From JABMMZ01 sp044357345 (GTDB lineage: Bacteria > Bacteroidota > Bacteroidia > NS11-12g > UBA955), in the NCBI GenBank assembly GCA_044357345.1, contig JBIKPR010000003.1, positions 1-64,000 of the forward strand: 64,000 bases of DNA, given 5' to 3'. This document shows, in pieces, positions 17,294-26,870 of the stretch. A program made the translations under genes and the position numbers. The number at the start of each line of letters is the position of its first letter. Within the stretch, counting starts at the first letter, position 1. Under the pieces are notes generated by a model that saw only the letters and a program-made list of their open reading frames with translations, had not been told where the DNA came from and did not search any database.

Positions 17294-18133
17294 ATGCAAA
17301 CCAAAATATATAAACCAACAAGTTCAAATCTTTGGGTGGGTCAAATTTTTAAGGAAATGTTTGCTGATGTTGTGCTTGCCAAAGACTTAGCTTGGAGACT
17401 AACGATAAGGGATTTTAAAGGCCAATACCGCCAATCTATCTTAGGGGTCTTTTGGGCATTTATAATTCCAATTATGAACACCATTGTTTGGATATTTTTG
17501 AATGCATCTGGTGCAGTGAAATTGGAAGATACAGGTATACCTTATTCTGTTTACGTATTTACAGGGAGCATGTTGTGGGCTATTTTACTAGAAAGTATCA
17601 ACATGCCCTTACAGCAAACCAATGCATCCAAAGATATAATAAGTAAAATTAATTTTCCAAAAGAAGCTTTACTTATGGCGGGTTTATACAAAATATTTTT
17701 TAATACACTAATTAAACTATCCATTTTAATGGTAGCTTTGTTTGCAATGGGTGTTCTACCCACTGTGCAGTTCTTATTTCTGCCTATTGCATTTGCAGGT
17801 ATAGTTTTGTTTGGTTTTTCTATTGGTATGCTCATCACACCGGTAGGAATGTTGTACAATGATATAGGCCGCGCCATACCATTGCTTATGCAGTTTCTCA
17901 TGTATTTGAGTCCCGTAGTTTACACCGTTAGTGGGAATGGTCTGTTATCTTATGTAGTTAAAATTAATCCCCTTACATCACTTATTTCAACAGGTAGAAG
18001 TGCACTTACTGGTTTGCCTTTTGAATATTTAAATTACTTTGGAATACTTTCTGGAATTATGCTTGTTTTCTTTTTTGCAGGGTGGTTTTTTTATAGATTT
18101 TCAATACCAATTATTATTGAAAGGAACGGCTAA
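17294..18133 (+). CDS. wzm: polysaccharide ABC exporter, membrane subunit
   Basis: This 279-residue ABC-2 type permease has about six membrane helices. The amphipathic entry LTIRDFKGQYRQSILGVFWAFIIPI is typical of Wzm/TagG proteins. It pairs with the ATPase encoded 14 bp downstream. In this pathway the chain is completed on undecaprenyl phosphate in the cytoplasm and then moved across the inner membrane. It follows the antiterminator gene by 86 bp. Confidence 0.92.
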   Translation: MQTKIYKPTSSNLWVGQIFKEMFADVVLAKDLAWRLTIRDFKGQYRQSILGVFWAFIIPIMNTIVWIFLNASGAVKLEDTGIPYSVYVFTGSMLWAILLESINMPLQQTNASKDIISKINFPKEALLMAGLYKIFFNTLIKLSILMVALFAMGVLPTVQFLFLPIAFAGIVLFGFSIGMLITPVGMLYNDIGRAIPLLMQFLMYLSPVVYTVSGNGLLSYVVKINPLTSLISTGRSALTGLPFEYLNYFGILSGIMLVFFFAGWFFYRFSIPIIIERNG

Positions 18134-18147
18134 TATTAAATAAAATA

Positions 18148-19365
18148 ATGAATGACGATTTATTGATAAAAGTAGAAGGAGTTTCAAAGAAATTCTGTAA
18201 AGACCTTAAAAAAAGTCTCAAATATGGTTTTCAAGATTTAGGAGGTGCTCTTTTTGCCGGAAAACAAGAACGCGAATTAAGGCCAGATGAGTTTTGGGCG
18301 GTGAAGGATATTTCCTTTGAGATAAGGCGAGGAGAATGTTTGGGCTTGATTGGGCACAATGGCGCAGGTAAAAGTACCTTACTTAAAATGCTCAATGGTC
18401 TTATAAAACCAGACAGAGGCTCTATTGAAATGCGCGGTAGGGTCGGTGCTTTGATAGAGTTGGGTGCAGGTTTTAATCCCATCTTAACAGGCAGGGAAAA
18501 TATTTTTAACAATGCCGCTGTTTTAGGATTCAGCAAACAAGAAACTATAGCTAAGTTGGATGAGATTATTGCTTTTGCAGAAATAGATGAGTTTTTGGAT
18601 ATGCCGGTGCAAAACTATAGTTCCGGAATGAAAGTAAGACTTGGTTTTGCGGTAGCAGCCCAAATGCAGCCCGATATTTTGTTGATTGATGAAGTATTGG
18701 CCGTAGGAGATATGGGCTTTGTGCTTAAGTGTTTCAACCAAATGGATAAGTTATTACAAAATTCCGCTCTTATTTTGGTGTCCCATAGCATGCCACATGT
18801 TTCTAGAATGGCAACAAAAATATTGATGATGGATAAAGGTCAGGAATTATTTTATTCTGATAATGTCTCAGATGGGCTAACACAGTATTACAGCCGTTTT
18901 AAGCTAGAAATAGGCGACTATAAGGGTTCAGATAAAGTTGATTTTATTGGTATTAACTTAGAAAGCAATGGAAAAAAATTTGGCAAAGACGATGAAATAA
19001 TAATTCAATATGGTGCTGCAATGAATATTGATATAGAAATTGAATGTAAAGAAGATATAGAAAAACCTAATATATATCTTGCCTTTTTTGATAAAGAACA
19101 GCGAAATTTTGCAGAAATTATGAATTTTGAAGATTCGGTAAAATTAGATTTTGTTAGAAAAGGAATAATTTCAATGAGATGTAAAGTTGATCCTATCAAT
19201 TTTGCACAAGGCAAGTATTCTATTTCAATAGGTTTTAGCGAAACAGTAAATGGAGCAAGAGAAGCATTATTCCGATACCAATCAGCTATTTACTTTACAG
19301 TACATGGAAACACACACGGTTGGGCACCCATACAACTCCAATCCCAGTGGCAACTTTTAAAATAA
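18148..19365 (+). CDS. wzt: polysaccharide ABC exporter, ATPase with carbohydrate-binding C-domain
   Basis: This 405-residue Wzt protein has an N-terminal ATPase (~1-245) with Walker A GHNGAGKST near residue 69, signature YSSGMK near 157 and Walker B ILLIDEVLAVGD. A C-terminal beta-sandwich (~260-405) is of the Wzt-C kind that recognises the modified non-reducing end of the finished chain. Presence of this extension suggests the exporter is specific for a capped polymer. A cap-adding enzyme is not obvious; the methyltransferase at 28708 is one candidate. Confidence 0.92.
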   Translation: MNDDLLIKVEGVSKKFCKDLKKSLKYGFQDLGGALFAGKQERELRPDEFWAVKDISFEIRRGECLGLIGHNGAGKSTLLKMLNGLIKPDRGSIEMRGRVGALIELGAGFNPILTGRENIFNNAAVLGFSKQETIAKLDEIIAFAEIDEFLDMPVQNYSSGMKVRLGFAVAAQMQPDILLIDEVLAVGDMGFVLKCFNQMDKLLQNSALILVSHSMPHVSRMATKILMMDKGQELFYSDNVSDGLTQYYSRFKLEIGDYKGSDKVDFIGINLESNGKKFGKDDEIIIQYGAAMNIDIEIECKEDIEKPNIYLAFFDKEQRNFAEIMNFEDSVKLDFVRKGIISMRCKVDPINFAQGKYSISIGFSETVNGAREALFRYQSAIYFTVHGNTHGWAPIQLQSQWQLLK

Positions 19366-19405
19366 ATACACGAACTTTTCGCTCTTACAATAGAACACCC
19401 TCACA

Positions 19406-20476
19406 ATGATTCCAGTAACCAAATCTTTCCTACCCCCCATAGAAGAATACATGGCACAAGTGCAACGTGCTTACAACAACGAGTGGTTGACCAATCGTGG
19501 AGAGTTGGTTAAAGAATTAGAACAAAAGCTTACGGATTATTTAGGCTTAGAAGAAAGTAAGATTTTGTGTATGAACAATGGGACTATACCATTGCAAATT
19601 GCAATTAAGTTGTTAGGCAAAGGAGGAGAAATAATTACGACTCCTTTTAGTTATGTAGCCACAACAGCAGCCATTGTTTGGGAAAGTTGCACGCCTGTTT
19701 TTGTAGATATACAACCGGAATATTTAACCATAGACGAAACCCTTATTGAAGCTGCCATTACGGATAAAACCACTTGTATATTGGCGACCCATGTGTTTGG
19801 CAATCCTTGTAATGTAGAAGAAATTGAACGCATAGCAAACAAACACAATTTGAAGGTGATTTATGATGCTGCACATTGTTTTGGAGTAAAATACAAAGGC
19901 AAGAGCATCTTTGAGTATGGTGATGTGAGTACCTGTAGTTTTCATGCGACCAAGCTTTTCCATACAGGAGAAGGCGGCGCTGTTTTTTGTAAAGACCCTG
20001 AGTTGTTTCATAAGATATTTTACAGCCATAATTTTGGACATAATGGGCCATTCGCATTTCATGGTTTAGGGATTAACGGTAAAATATCTGAATTGCAAGC
20101 GGCTATGGGATTGAGCATATTTCCGTATATGAATGACATAAGTATTAGCAGGAAAACTGCTGTAGACTTTTACAATGATTGTTTGGATTGGGGAAATTTA
20201 AAAAAAATTCAAATAAGAGCCCATACTGATTGGAACTGCAGTTATTATCCCATACTTTTTGAATCAGAATCTGATTTATTATTATCACTTCATAAATTAA
20301 ACGAAGAACAAATTTACCCGAGAAGGTATTTTTATCCATCCTTAAATAAAGTTCCATATACAAATGGAAAAACGATGTCAGTATCAGAAAGTGTTGGTAG
20401 TAGGATTTTATGTTTACCCTTGTATGAAGGAATTGGAAAAGAAGAACTGCATAAAATACAATCTATAATTAAATGA
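19406..20476 (+). CDS. DegT/DnrJ-family sugar aminotransferase
   Basis: This 356-residue PLP enzyme has MNNGTIPLQIAIKLLG, TPFSYVATTAAIVWE, the aspartate of IYDAAHCFG and the lysine in SFHATKLFHTGEGGA. That places it with nucleotide-sugar keto aminotransferases, probably acting on a 4-keto-6-deoxy sugar, though regiochemistry cannot be read from sequence. It overlaps the next gene by 4 bp and is the second of five DegT-type enzymes in the window. Confidence 0.85.
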   Translation: MIPVTKSFLPPIEEYMAQVQRAYNNEWLTNRGELVKELEQKLTDYLGLEESKILCMNNGTIPLQIAIKLLGKGGEIITTPFSYVATTAAIVWESCTPVFVDIQPEYLTIDETLIEAAITDKTTCILATHVFGNPCNVEEIERIANKHNLKVIYDAAHCFGVKYKGKSIFEYGDVSTCSFHATKLFHTGEGGAVFCKDPELFHKIFYSHNFGHNGPFAFHGLGINGKISELQAAMGLSIFPYMNDISISRKTAVDFYNDCLDWGNLKKIQIRAHTDWNCSYYPILFESESDLLLSLHKLNEEQIYPRRYFYPSLNKVPYTNGKTMSVSESVGSRILCLPLYEGIGKEELHKIQSIIK

Positions 20477-21312
20477 AAAAAATAGAATTTTCCATTGACA
20501 ACAAAAAAGTTTCAGTAAATATTGCTGAAGAAACTCAATTCATTTTTGGCAAATCAGAAGTTTTATCAAATAGCGAAACTGATATTACATACAACCAAAG
20601 TTGGTATAATTTAGGTTATGCGGTATTTCAATTTTTAAAACAAGAAGAGTTTGAGAATCTTGTCAATGGAATTAAGGTTTCAATAATAAAATTTATTAAA
20701 GAGGAATTAATGGCTGATGTTAGTGATTTTAGTTTAGAAGATTATCATCATTACATTAAAACTAATGCCGATCATGCTAAAATTACTGGTAGGACAAGAG
20801 ATCTTTTTCCTCAGGATTTCAATTTTCAAATTAAAGAATTAATTCCGAGGTTTGAGGAATTTCTTGGATTTGAACTTTCTGATATTGACCCAGACTCTAA
20901 AATGCAAGTTCATATTATTTTAAGAATTAATAGACCCAATTCAAATGATTATAATCCGCCTCATAAGGATATTTATGAAGGGGTAGATAATGAAAACACT
21001 ATTCCAAAATTCATGAATTTTTGGATACCAATTTGTGGAGTTACTTCTAATTCGTCATTACCTTTAGCTCCAGGAAGTCACTTAATTGAAGAAAGTAAAA
21101 TATTTAGAACAACTAATGGCGCTAATATTGAAGGTAATAAATACAGAGTTAGATTAGTGAAAGAATGGAATAAAAGTAATTCATTAAAAAGAGTTGAAAT
21201 TAAAAATAGAGAAGTTCTTGTTTTTTCATCACATTTAATTCATGGATTAGCAATCAATTCCGAAAACAATAAAACACGAATTGCTTTAGAATTTAGACTG
21301 TTTAAAAAGTAA
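20473..21312 (+). CDS. 2OG/Fe(II) dioxygenase-like protein
   Basis: This 279-residue protein has a plausible non-heme iron triad: HKD in PPHKDIYEG (~residues 175-177), a distal histidine in SSHLIHGLAIN (~residue 257) and an arginine in NKTRIALEFRL that could bind 2-oxoglutarate. PLAPGSHLIEES resembles the phytanoyl-CoA dioxygenase (PhyH) fold. Hydroxylation of a sugar or glycan is an inference from the locus. Translation is coupled to the aminotransferase (4-bp overlap). A second PhyH-like protein is encoded at 26871. Confidence 0.65.
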   Translation: MKKIEFSIDNKKVSVNIAEETQFIFGKSEVLSNSETDITYNQSWYNLGYAVFQFLKQEEFENLVNGIKVSIIKFIKEELMADVSDFSLEDYHHYIKTNADHAKITGRTRDLFPQDFNFQIKELIPRFEEFLGFELSDIDPDSKMQVHIILRINRPNSNDYNPPHKDIYEGVDNENTIPKFMNFWIPICGVTSNSSLPLAPGSHLIEESKIFRTTNGANIEGNKYRVRLVKEWNKSNSLKRVEIKNREVLVFSSHLIHGLAINSENNKTRIALEFRLFKK

Positions 21313-21545
21313 CTTACATATTATAAATGTGATTATTTCGGGCTTCTTATATTTTTATCCCTTGACAAGTATTATGTACATAAAAACAGTTTTTATTTAC
21401 ATTTTCAATTAACTAACAACTTATCTCACATTTAATTGGCCAACAAAGCGAAATATAGATATTTGAAATCTAAAAAATCATTTTATAAGTTATTGAAATT
21501 TGTTCAAGCTCCCATTGTTGGTTTAAAGTTATAATTACCTTGTAT

Positions 21546-23144
21546 ATGTTTAAATTAAAAAGTATAAAAGTCCCTATTATATTCATGGAATACATTGAAA
21601 ATATATTAGTTAACTCAAAAAAAGTTCCATTGTTTTTGTTGTTGCTTGTGTTTTCCATAACTATATTTTCTATCAATAAAGGATTTATATTTTCAGACGA
21701 TGCGTTTTATTATTTTCATTTTCAAGAGGGAATTGAAACAATGGGTATCTCATGTTGGTATCATTTATGGAAACCTTTTCATTTTGAAAATTTCTTTTTT
21801 GATAAACTTATTTTAGTAACTCTAAGTCTAATTACATCGTTTATTTTAGGTTATGTTTTTTCTAAAGATTTTAAAATTGGAAATAAAATAGCAATTGCTT
21901 CCTTGTTAACGGTATCGCAGTTTGCCATGTTTGCACCCATTCAATTTACACCATCTTATTTATCATTAAATTTATTATTGTTTAATTGTATAGGCTTTTT
22001 GTATATTAAGACGTGTTTTGAACCTTCAAAATCAAATTTTATTTTAATAGGGTTTGTCGCAGGATTCATTCCATTTGTTATGGTTACAAATTCACCTATA
22101 ATTTTATTATTGTTTCTTGTCTATGTATCAAATAGTGCATTGAAAAAGAATCTATTATACTGTGTTATAGGTTTTGTGCTTGCTTTATTGACTTATTTTG
22201 TTTTCTTTCAACCGTTTCCGGATTTTTACAAGCAAATTGCTCAAGCCAAACTTGGTTTGTCATATGACAAGTCACATGGCATTTCAAATATGTTGATTTG
22301 GATTAAAACTAGCTTTTCTGAATTTACATTCGCATCTATTTTTTTATTTGCTTATTATTATTTCAAAAGAATTTATGGACATAAGAAATCATACATGGTT
22401 TTATTATCCATTTCGTGCGGATTATTAATTATTTATCTCTTTGAGAGTGTTTTTAACATTCATTATGTTTTTTCAACAAAGGTTTTTTATGTTTTACTAT
22501 TTATGACGTTAATAAATAAGTGGGCCACGTTGCAAAATAAAGTAATAGGATTTGTTGTATTTTTTGCATTATTACCATTTTGGGCTTCTTTAGGAACGGA
22601 TGTTGATTTTTTTATAAGATCTGCAGTTTATTTCCCTTTTCTTTTATTGTCTCTTTTGCTTTTATTTAAATCTGTTTATAACAACACTTTTGTTGTTTTG
22701 GTTCTGTTTTTAATAGTGGTAATTAATTTTCTTACACTTCCTTTTAGGGGCACTTGGAATGGATTTATTATTGCCGAGCAAAATGTGTCAATCAAAATTG
22801 CTGACTATGGACCTGATTTGTTTATTGACAAAGAAAGAGCAAATAGGATTAAAGAGGTAACTCCTTTTATTAAAAATAGTAAAAATGTTATACCGTCTTT
22901 TGTGGGAGATTGGGGTGTTTTGTACCTAAATAAAGCAGCACCACCTTTTGCCTTTTTTAGAATAGACCCATTTTCAATGTCTAAAATTAAAAATATGGAT
23001 TTGGATTCTATGTTACTAATTGAAAATAAACTTGTTCCTTTTGATTTTGAAGAATTAAATAGTCAATTAAATCTTCAAGAGTATAGTCCTAAAGTCACTG
23101 AAACACCTAGTTACCGTATTTATAAATATCAAAAAAAACGCTAA
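21546..23144 (+). CDS. multi-pass membrane protein, GT-C-like
   Basis: This protein of about 532 residues has some ten to twelve hydrophobic helices and a soluble C-terminal tail. An acidic pair in the first loop (FSDDAFYYFHF) resembles the catalytic DD/DE loop of GT-C glycosyltransferases, which use polyprenyl-phosphate sugars. No firm family was recognised. The preceding 227 bp hold no gene. ATG at 21546 is used; ATG 21585 is also possible. Confidence 0.6.
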   Translation: MFKLKSIKVPIIFMEYIENILVNSKKVPLFLLLLVFSITIFSINKGFIFSDDAFYYFHFQEGIETMGISCWYHLWKPFHFENFFFDKLILVTLSLITSFILGYVFSKDFKIGNKIAIASLLTVSQFAMFAPIQFTPSYLSLNLLLFNCIGFLYIKTCFEPSKSNFILIGFVAGFIPFVMVTNSPIILLLFLVYVSNSALKKNLLYCVIGFVLALLTYFVFFQPFPDFYKQIAQAKLGLSYDKSHGISNMLIWIKTSFSEFTFASIFLFAYYYFKRIYGHKKSYMVLLSISCGLLIIYLFESVFNIHYVFSTKVFYVLLFMTLINKWATLQNKVIGFVVFFALLPFWASLGTDVDFFIRSAVYFPFLLLSLLLLFKSVYNNTFVVLVLFLIVVINFLTLPFRGTWNGFIIAEQNVSIKIADYGPDLFIDKERANRIKEVTPFIKNSKNVIPSFVGDWGVLYLNKAAPPFAFFRIDPFSMSKIKNMDLDSMLLIENKLVPFDFEELNSQLNLQEYSPKVTETPSYRIYKYQKKR

Positions 23145-23150
23145 ATATTT

Positions 23151-23798
23151 ATGTTAATCATTGGTGCCAAGGGATTTGCGAAGGAAGTGTTAGAAGTATT
23201 ACATGAGCTGAATCAATTAGATAACCTTTTGTTTTATGATGATGTCAATATTGACATAAAGGCTGAATTATTTGGTCAATATAAGGTGTTGAAATCATTA
23301 GAGGCGGCTAAAAGCTACTTTGATAAAGTGGATAATCGGTTTACTGTTGGGGTAGGTAATCCTTTTTTAAGAAAATTGTTAAGTGATAAATTTACTGAGT
23401 TAGGAGGAGTTTTCACTTCAATAATAAGCCCTTTTGCTAGAATTGGACATTATGGTAATTCGATTGATGTAGGATGTAATATTATGTCAGGAGTTGTTAT
23501 TACCAATGATATAATATTAAAAAAAGGGGTCTTAATTAATTTGAATTGCACCGTGGGTCACGATTGTGTGATTGGTGAGTTTGTAGAAATGTCTCCAGGA
23601 GTCCATATTTCCGGTAATTGCACAATAGGTTCATACAGTGCTTTAGGCACTAATTCTTCAGTTTTGCCTAAGATTAAAATTGGCAAAAACGCTGTTATAG
23701 GAGCGGGTTCAGTTGTTAACAAAGATATTCCTGATAATTGTGTTGCAGTCGGAGTGCCGGCTAAAGTTATAAAAGAATTAAATCCTTTAGATTTTTAA
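23151..23798 (+). CDS. PglD/NeuD-family sugar N/O-acyltransferase
   Basis: This 215-residue two-domain protein has an N-terminal Rossmann-like part (LIIGAKGFAKEVLEVL) and a C-terminal left-handed beta-helix with hexapeptide repeats (IGHYGN, IGEFVE, IGSYSA, IGKNAVIGAGSVV). NLNCTVGHDCVIG carries the catalytic-type histidine of PglD/NeuD. Such enzymes acetylate the 4-amino group of UDP-amino sugars or O-acetylate sialic acids. The PLP aminotransferases nearby make amine acylation likely. Confidence 0.83.
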   Translation: MLIIGAKGFAKEVLEVLHELNQLDNLLFYDDVNIDIKAELFGQYKVLKSLEAAKSYFDKVDNRFTVGVGNPFLRKLLSDKFTELGGVFTSIISPFARIGHYGNSIDVGCNIMSGVVITNDIILKKGVLINLNCTVGHDCVIGEFVEMSPGVHISGNCTIGSYSALGTNSSVLPKIKIGKNAVIGAGSVVNKDIPDNCVAVGVPAKVIKELNPLDF

Positions 23799-23801
23799 GT
23801 G

Positions 23802-24800
23802 ATGATAAAACCAATGGTTTCTGTAGTGATGATAACCTACGCCCATGAGCATTATATTCATGAAGCTATTGTGGGAGTTTTGTCTCAAGTTGTAAATTTT
23901 GATTTGGAGTTAATTATTGCTGATGACCATTCACCTGACAATACAGAAGAAGTCGTCAAGTCATTTCATACTCATGAAAACTATGACTGGATAAAATACA
24001 CCAAACATACAGTAAACAAAGGTATGATGCCCAATTTGAAATGGGCATTAGAGCAATGTAATGGTAATTATATTGCTCTCTGCGAAGGAGATGATTACTG
24101 GACCGACCCATACAAATTGCAAAAGCAAATTGATTTTTTAGAAGCGAATCATGATTGCGTGATGTCTTTTCACGATGTTAAAGTTTTAAAAACGGATGGT
24201 AGCCTACATGATAACTTCCTGACCAAACTTCCCAGTTCATGGGAAACAATAGAAGATTTAGCCAAATATGGTCAATACATTCAAACAAATACATTGGTTT
24301 ACCGCAATGTTACTGACAGTTTGCCTGATGTATTTTTTAAATATCCAACTGGTGATTTTGCTGTAGAACTATTTATTGCACAATATGGAAAAATAAAGTA
24401 TTTCCCTGATGTAATGTCTGTTTATAGATACCAAGTTGGTGTCCATTCTAGTTTGCATGTTGACGACCAAACAAAATTGTTTAATACTTGGCTGCTTCCT
24501 ATTTGGTTGTATTTTTACACCAAAGGCAATAAAATGATTTCACAAATAATGATTGAAAGAATATATGCTTATTTGCATATTGCCAAAACAACCAAAAATG
24601 GTGAAATATTTGCAACTTATCTTTACGACGGAATAGGCAAAGAACATTATAAATCATTTTTAAATGAAACTTTAGAATATTACGAAAACAAAATAACAAT
24701 AAGTAATAAAGAAGCAATTCATTCTGATCTAAAAAGTGCAAGCATTGTATATCTATTCAAAGTTATAATTTATAAATTAAAAAATTTATTTGCCAAGTAA
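23802..24800 (+). CDS. GT2 glycosyltransferase
   Basis: This 332-residue GT-A transferase has VSVVMITYAHEHYI, the nucleotide-binding IIADDHSPDNTE and the acidic metal motif CEGDDYWTDPYKLQKQ. The last motif marks a subfamily common in Bacteroidota polysaccharide loci. A preceding GTG is in frame, but the ATG at 23802 is preferred. Donor and acceptor are unknown. Confidence 0.85.
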   Translation: MIKPMVSVVMITYAHEHYIHEAIVGVLSQVVNFDLELIIADDHSPDNTEEVVKSFHTHENYDWIKYTKHTVNKGMMPNLKWALEQCNGNYIALCEGDDYWTDPYKLQKQIDFLEANHDCVMSFHDVKVLKTDGSLHDNFLTKLPSSWETIEDLAKYGQYIQTNTLVYRNVTDSLPDVFFKYPTGDFAVELFIAQYGKIKYFPDVMSVYRYQVGVHSSLHVDDQTKLFNTWLLPIWLYFYTKGNKMISQIMIERIYAYLHIAKTTKNGEIFATYLYDGIGKEHYKSFLNETLEYYENKITISNKEAIHSDLKSASIVYLFKVIIYKLKNLFAK

Positions 24801-24803
24801 ACA

Positions 24804-25901
24804 ATGAACATTATCACAATAACAAAACCATGGATTATTGAAACGGATATTACTGCCGTATCAGATGTTCTAAAATCAGGTATGCTTGTTCAAGGTCAAG
24901 AAGTTGATAAACTAGAAAAAGCCATTGCTGATTATTTAGATGTAAGGCAAGTAATTGCGGTTTCCAATGGCACTGCTACCATGCATATTATGTTAAAAGT
25001 GCTAGGTATAGGCGAAGGTGATGAAGTTATTGTACCTGCCTTTTCTTATGTGGCAACAGCCAATGTGGTTGAATTGGTTGGAGCAACCCCTATTTTTGTT
25101 GATATTGATATCAATACTTTTAACATTGATATTGACCTAATTGAACAGAAAATAACACCTAAAACAAAAGCTATTTTGGCGGTTCATGAGTTTGGTTTAG
25201 CCGCAAATGTTAACAGAATTCAAGACATTTGTACAAAACACAATTTACTCTTTTTAGAAGATGCAGCGTGTGCATTGGGCGCAAGTATCGACAATAAAAA
25301 AACGGGTTCATTTGGACATAGTGCTTCTTTTTCTTTACATCCTCGCAAAGCCATTACGTCAGGTGAAGGTGGTTTAATAGCAACAAATGATGAAGAATTT
25401 GCGAGTAAATGTAGAATTTTAAGAAATCATGGGGTGGATATGAGCAAAGGTAAAACCGGATTTGTAGAGGCAGGATTTAACTATAGAATGACGGATTTTC
25501 AAGCTGCATTGGTAGCCTCACAATTTTCTAGATTTGAAGAAATTCTACGCAAGAAAAATGAGATTGCAACACAATATTTTATTGAAATAAAAAATCCAAA
25601 AGTAATGCTTCCTCATATACCTCAAGGTTACACCCATAGTTTACAATCTTTTCATATACTATTAAATGGCATTGGCCAAAATGAGGCAATTGAAAAATTG
25701 AAATTAGACGGCGTTTCTGCCAACTATGGTGCACAATGTATTCCAGAGGTTATATACTATAAAAATAAATACAAACATATTTCTGCTGTTGATTTCCCTA
25801 ATGCTTTTAAAGCATTTGAACAAGGCCTAGTAATCCCTTTATATCCTCAAATGCAAAATGAGGAGATAAATAGAGTAATTGCAGCAATCAATAAATTATA
25901 A
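24804..25901 (+). CDS. DegT/DnrJ-family sugar aminotransferase
   Basis: This 365-residue PLP enzyme contains VSNGTATMHIMLKVLGIGEGDEV (split here only for reference), FSYVATANVVELVG, EDAACALGA and the lysine in SLHPRKAITSGEGG. The last motif is typical of perosamine-synthetase-like (4-keto) aminotransferases. It sits 3 bp after the GT2 gene and 11 bp before the epimerase gene, so it lies in a tight operon. It is the third of five such enzymes. Confidence 0.86.
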   Translation: MNIITITKPWIIETDITAVSDVLKSGMLVQGQEVDKLEKAIADYLDVRQVIAVSNGTATMHIMLKVLGIGEGDEVIVPAFSYVATANVVELVGATPIFVDIDINTFNIDIDLIEQKITPKTKAILAVHEFGLAANVNRIQDICTKHNLLFLEDAACALGASIDNKKTGSFGHSASFSLHPRKAITSGEGGLIATNDEEFASKCRILRNHGVDMSKGKTGFVEAGFNYRMTDFQAALVASQFSRFEEILRKKNEIATQYFIEIKNPKVMLPHIPQGYTHSLQSFHILLNGIGQNEAIEKLKLDGVSANYGAQCIPEVIYYKNKYKHISAVDFPNAFKAFEQGLVIPLYPQMQNEEINRVIAAINKL

Positions 25902-25912
25902 TTAATAAAATA

Positions 25913-26866
25913 ATGAAAAATAAAAATATCTTTATCACAGGGGGAGCTGGTTTTATCGCCAACACATTAATCAGAACTCTAATTCATGACAACAAAATTG
26001 TTGTTTATGATAATTTTCACAGAGACACATTAACTGAAAGTGGTTTTTTAAATCACCCCAATCTTACGGTTATAAAAGGAGATGTATTGGATTATCCGTT
26101 ATTGGAGAACTCAATGAGGGGGTCTAATATCATTGTACATGCAGCTGGTATTGCAGGCATAGATACTGTTGTGAAAGATCCAGTTAAAACAATGAGGGTT
26201 AACATGATAGGCACTGCAAATGCTTTAGAGTCTGCTTTACAAGTAGGCAATATAGAGAGGTTTGTAGACTTTTCAACATCAGAGGTTTTTGGATCAATGG
26301 CATTTCGCTCATCTGAAACCGACCAAACTGTTGCGGGTACAACAGGAGAGGCAAGATGGACCTATGCAGTAAGTAAACTGGCTGGAGAGCATTTAGCGCA
26401 TGCCTATTATGAAAAATACAAGTTACCAATAGTTACAGTTAGACCTTTTAATGTGTATGGCCCAGGTCAAACTGGTGAAGGTGCTATTCAAATATTTATA
26501 AAAAAAGCACTAGCAGGTGAAACGATTTATATCGATGGAGATGGCAACCAAATTAGAGCTTGGTGTTATGTCGACGATTTTGTGGATTGTTTGTTCCGCT
26601 GTTTAGAAAATCCAAATGCAATAGGTCAAAGTTTCAATATTGGAAATGCAAGAGCTGTAATTACCATCTTGGGATTAGCCCAAACAGTTTGCCGCGTTTT
26701 AAATTCTTCATCTAAAATTGAATTCAGACCACCACTTTCTGCAGATATAGCTCTAAGAATTCCAAGTGTAGACAAAGCCAATGATATTTTAGGATTTAAA
26801 GCAAATGTAGATTTAGAGGAAGGGGTATTGAAATCTGCAGAATGGATTAAGAACAACCTAATGTAA
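25913..26866 (+). CDS. NAD-dependent nucleotide-sugar epimerase/dehydratase
   Basis: This 317-residue extended SDR has the nucleotide motif ITGGAGFIA, a catalytic serine/threonine in FSTSEVFG and YAVSK (Tyr/Lys), followed by RPFNVYGPGQ. The closest family types are UDP-glucose 4-epimerase, UDP-glucuronate decarboxylase and dTDP-glucose dehydratase relatives; I cannot choose among them. It probably supplies or modifies the substrate of a neighbouring aminotransferase. Confidence 0.82.
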   Translation: MKNKNIFITGGAGFIANTLIRTLIHDNKIVVYDNFHRDTLTESGFLNHPNLTVIKGDVLDYPLLENSMRGSNIIVHAAGIAGIDTVVKDPVKTMRVNMIGTANALESALQVGNIERFVDFSTSEVFGSMAFRSSETDQTVAGTTGEARWTYAVSKLAGEHLAHAYYEKYKLPIVTVRPFNVYGPGQTGEGAIQIFIKKALAGETIYIDGDGNQIRAWCYVDDFVDCLFRCLENPNAIGQSFNIGNARAVITILGLAQTVCRVLNSSSKIEFRPPLSADIALRIPSVDKANDILGFKANVDLEEGVLKSAEWIKNNLM

Positions 26867-26870
26867 TGAT

